A stretch of 22,299 nucleotides of DNA, from contig JBHJOP010000110.1 in the NCBI GenBank assembly GCA_050329575.1, positions 1-22,299 on the forward strand, read 5' to 3'. The notes beneath the pieces are model-generated. The model was not told the origin of the DNA and did no database searches. It saw nothing but the letters and a program-made list of their open reading frames with translations. The position numbers and the translations under genes are program-made. The stretch comes from JAUXFS01 sp050329575. GTDB lineage: Bacteria > Pseudomonadota > Alphaproteobacteria > Rhodospirillales > Defluviicoccaceae. This document shows positions 21,661 through 22,299 of the stretch, piece by piece; position 1 is the stretch's first letter; each line of letters starts with the position of its first letter.

Positions 21661-22299
21661 ATGAGCGGCAGACGGGCTGGGTGCTGGCTGGTCGTGGCGG
21701 CGGTGCTGGGCTGGGCGTCGCCGGGCGCCGCCGCCGACACCGCGGTGGTCGGCCACGTCGTCCGCACGGTCGGGTTCGTCACCCTGGTCCGCGACGATTC
21801 GACGCGGGTGGTGCCGGAAGGGGCGGAGGTGCGCGCCGCCGACCGCATCGTCACCGCCGCCGACGGCCGGGTCGAGATCGCGGGCCGCGACGGGACGGTG
21901 CTGGTGATCGGGCCGGCGAGCGAGATCGTCGTCGCCGAGTATGCCGTCGACGTCCGCGGCCTGCGGCTGAGGGCGGTCTTGTCGCTGCTCGGCGGCGTCC
22001 TCCGCGCCACCGTGGCGGCGGCGGCCGACGGGGCCGGCTTCGACGTCGAGACCCGGGTGGCGGTGGCCTCGGTGCGGGCGACCGACTGGGTCGTCGAGAG
22101 CGAGACCCCGGATCGCGCCGCCGTGTTCGTGGTCGAGGGCGCGGTCGAGGTGACCGCCCGGGCCGTGCCGCCGGCGGCGCCGGCGTCGGTCCGCCTCGAG
22201 GCCGGGTTCGGCACCGACGTCGTCGCCGGGCAGCCGCCGACGCCGCCGAAGGCGTGGGGGCGCGCCCGCATCGAGGCGGTGCTGGCGAAGACCCGCCTC
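21661..22299 (+). CDS. FecR-domain protein, N-terminal part (cut by window edge)
   Basis: The first 213 residues are present. A signal peptide (residues 1-24, ending PGAAADT) is followed by a FecR-like domain: VGHVVRTVGFVTLVRDDSTRVVPEGAEVRAADRIVTAADGRVEIAGRDGTVLVIGPASEIVVAEY, then a GGVLRATV strand, and FDVETRVAVASVRATDWVVE. This is the usual 'gene for a periplasmic FecR-domain protein' pattern: a low-hydrophobic beta-rich domain seen in surface and export systems as well as in true iron regulators. No sigma factor of the FecI type is next to it, so the iron-signalling role is not supported. The ATG at 21661 has GGGAGGGA about 6 bases upstream. It is divergent from the HlyD-glycosyltransferase pair, hinting at a shared function in envelope polysaccharide. 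Confidence 0.82.
   Translation, partial: MSGRRAGCWLVVAAVLGWASPGAAADTAVVGHVVRTVGFVTLVRDDSTRVVPEGAEVRAADRIVTAADGRVEIAGRDGTVLVIGPASEIVVAEYAVDVRGLRLRAVLSLLGGVLRATVAAAADGAGFDVETRVAVASVRATDWVVESETPDRAAVFVVEGAVEVTARAVPPAAPASVRLEAGFGTDVVAGQPPTPPKAWGRARIEAVLAKTRL

Noticed and set aside
21661..22299. FecR-domain gene as part of an iron-siderophore signalling system
   Set aside because: No FecI-type sigma factor or TonB receptor gene is visible, the protein has a signal peptide instead of a cytoplasmic part, and the neighbours are polysaccharide genes.
1..22299. Mobile element, prophage, CRISPR array or defence island
   Set aside because: No transposase, integrase, phage gene, repeat-spacer array or terminal inverted repeats were seen, and the content is ordinary metabolic and envelope genes.

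Overview
The window is about 22 kb of very GC-rich chromosomal DNA. Gene content points to an alphaproteobacterium, probably of the Rhodospirillales/Rhizobiales type: psd-pssA in tandem with the short pyruvoyl Psd form, a single-Cache periplasmic protein, a LysM/Ig-like membrane protein, an RpoH-family sigma factor and a PHB-oligomer hydrolase. This placement is an inference from gene families, not from a marker gene. No rRNA, tRNA, CRISPR array, transposase, integrase or prophage gene was seen, and the gene style is uniform, so this looks like resident chromosome rather than a mobile island.

Layout. 1-1525 (+): the end of lemA and two TPM-domain genes, the usual LemA/TPM membrane cluster. 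1562-1657 (-): a 31-residue membrane microprotein. 1968-6239 (+): a secreted GH31 glycosidase with a C-terminal CBM20 starch-binding domain, then a histone-deacetylase-family amidohydrolase. 6394-6492 (-): a second membrane microprotein, of 32 residues. 6782-8306 (+): a probable copper-handling set of DUF2946 protein, PCu(A)C chaperone and secreted DsrE-like protein. 8373-14865 (-): 3-hydroxybutyrate-oligomer hydrolase, a Cache-domain periplasmic protein, then (in transcription order) an RpoH-like sigma factor, a LysM/Ig-like protein, psd and pssA. 15142-17565 (+): a large MscS channel. 17596-21465 (-): a HlyD-type membrane-fusion protein and a BcsA-like glycosyltransferase with PilZ domain, overlapping by 4 bp, followed by a 61-residue Cys-cluster protein. 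21661 to the right edge (+): a FecR-domain protein, divergent from the HlyD gene.

How the genes work together. Most of the window concerns the cell envelope: phospholipid synthesis (psd, pssA), a peptidoglycan-binding protein, an osmotic channel, periplasmic copper handling, polysaccharide breakdown (GH31-CBM20) and polysaccharide synthesis and export. The two parts most worth follow-up are the c-di-GMP-type synthase/HlyD pair with its divergent FecR gene, which has none of the usual cellulose (bcs) partners, and the sigma factor with a degenerate RpoH box, a very good promoter of its own, and envelope genes downstream. Regulatory DNA of note includes a perfect 20-bp palindrome before the hydrolase gene, paired C4/G4 boxes before the Cache gene and a near-consensus CRP-like site before the Cys-cluster gene.
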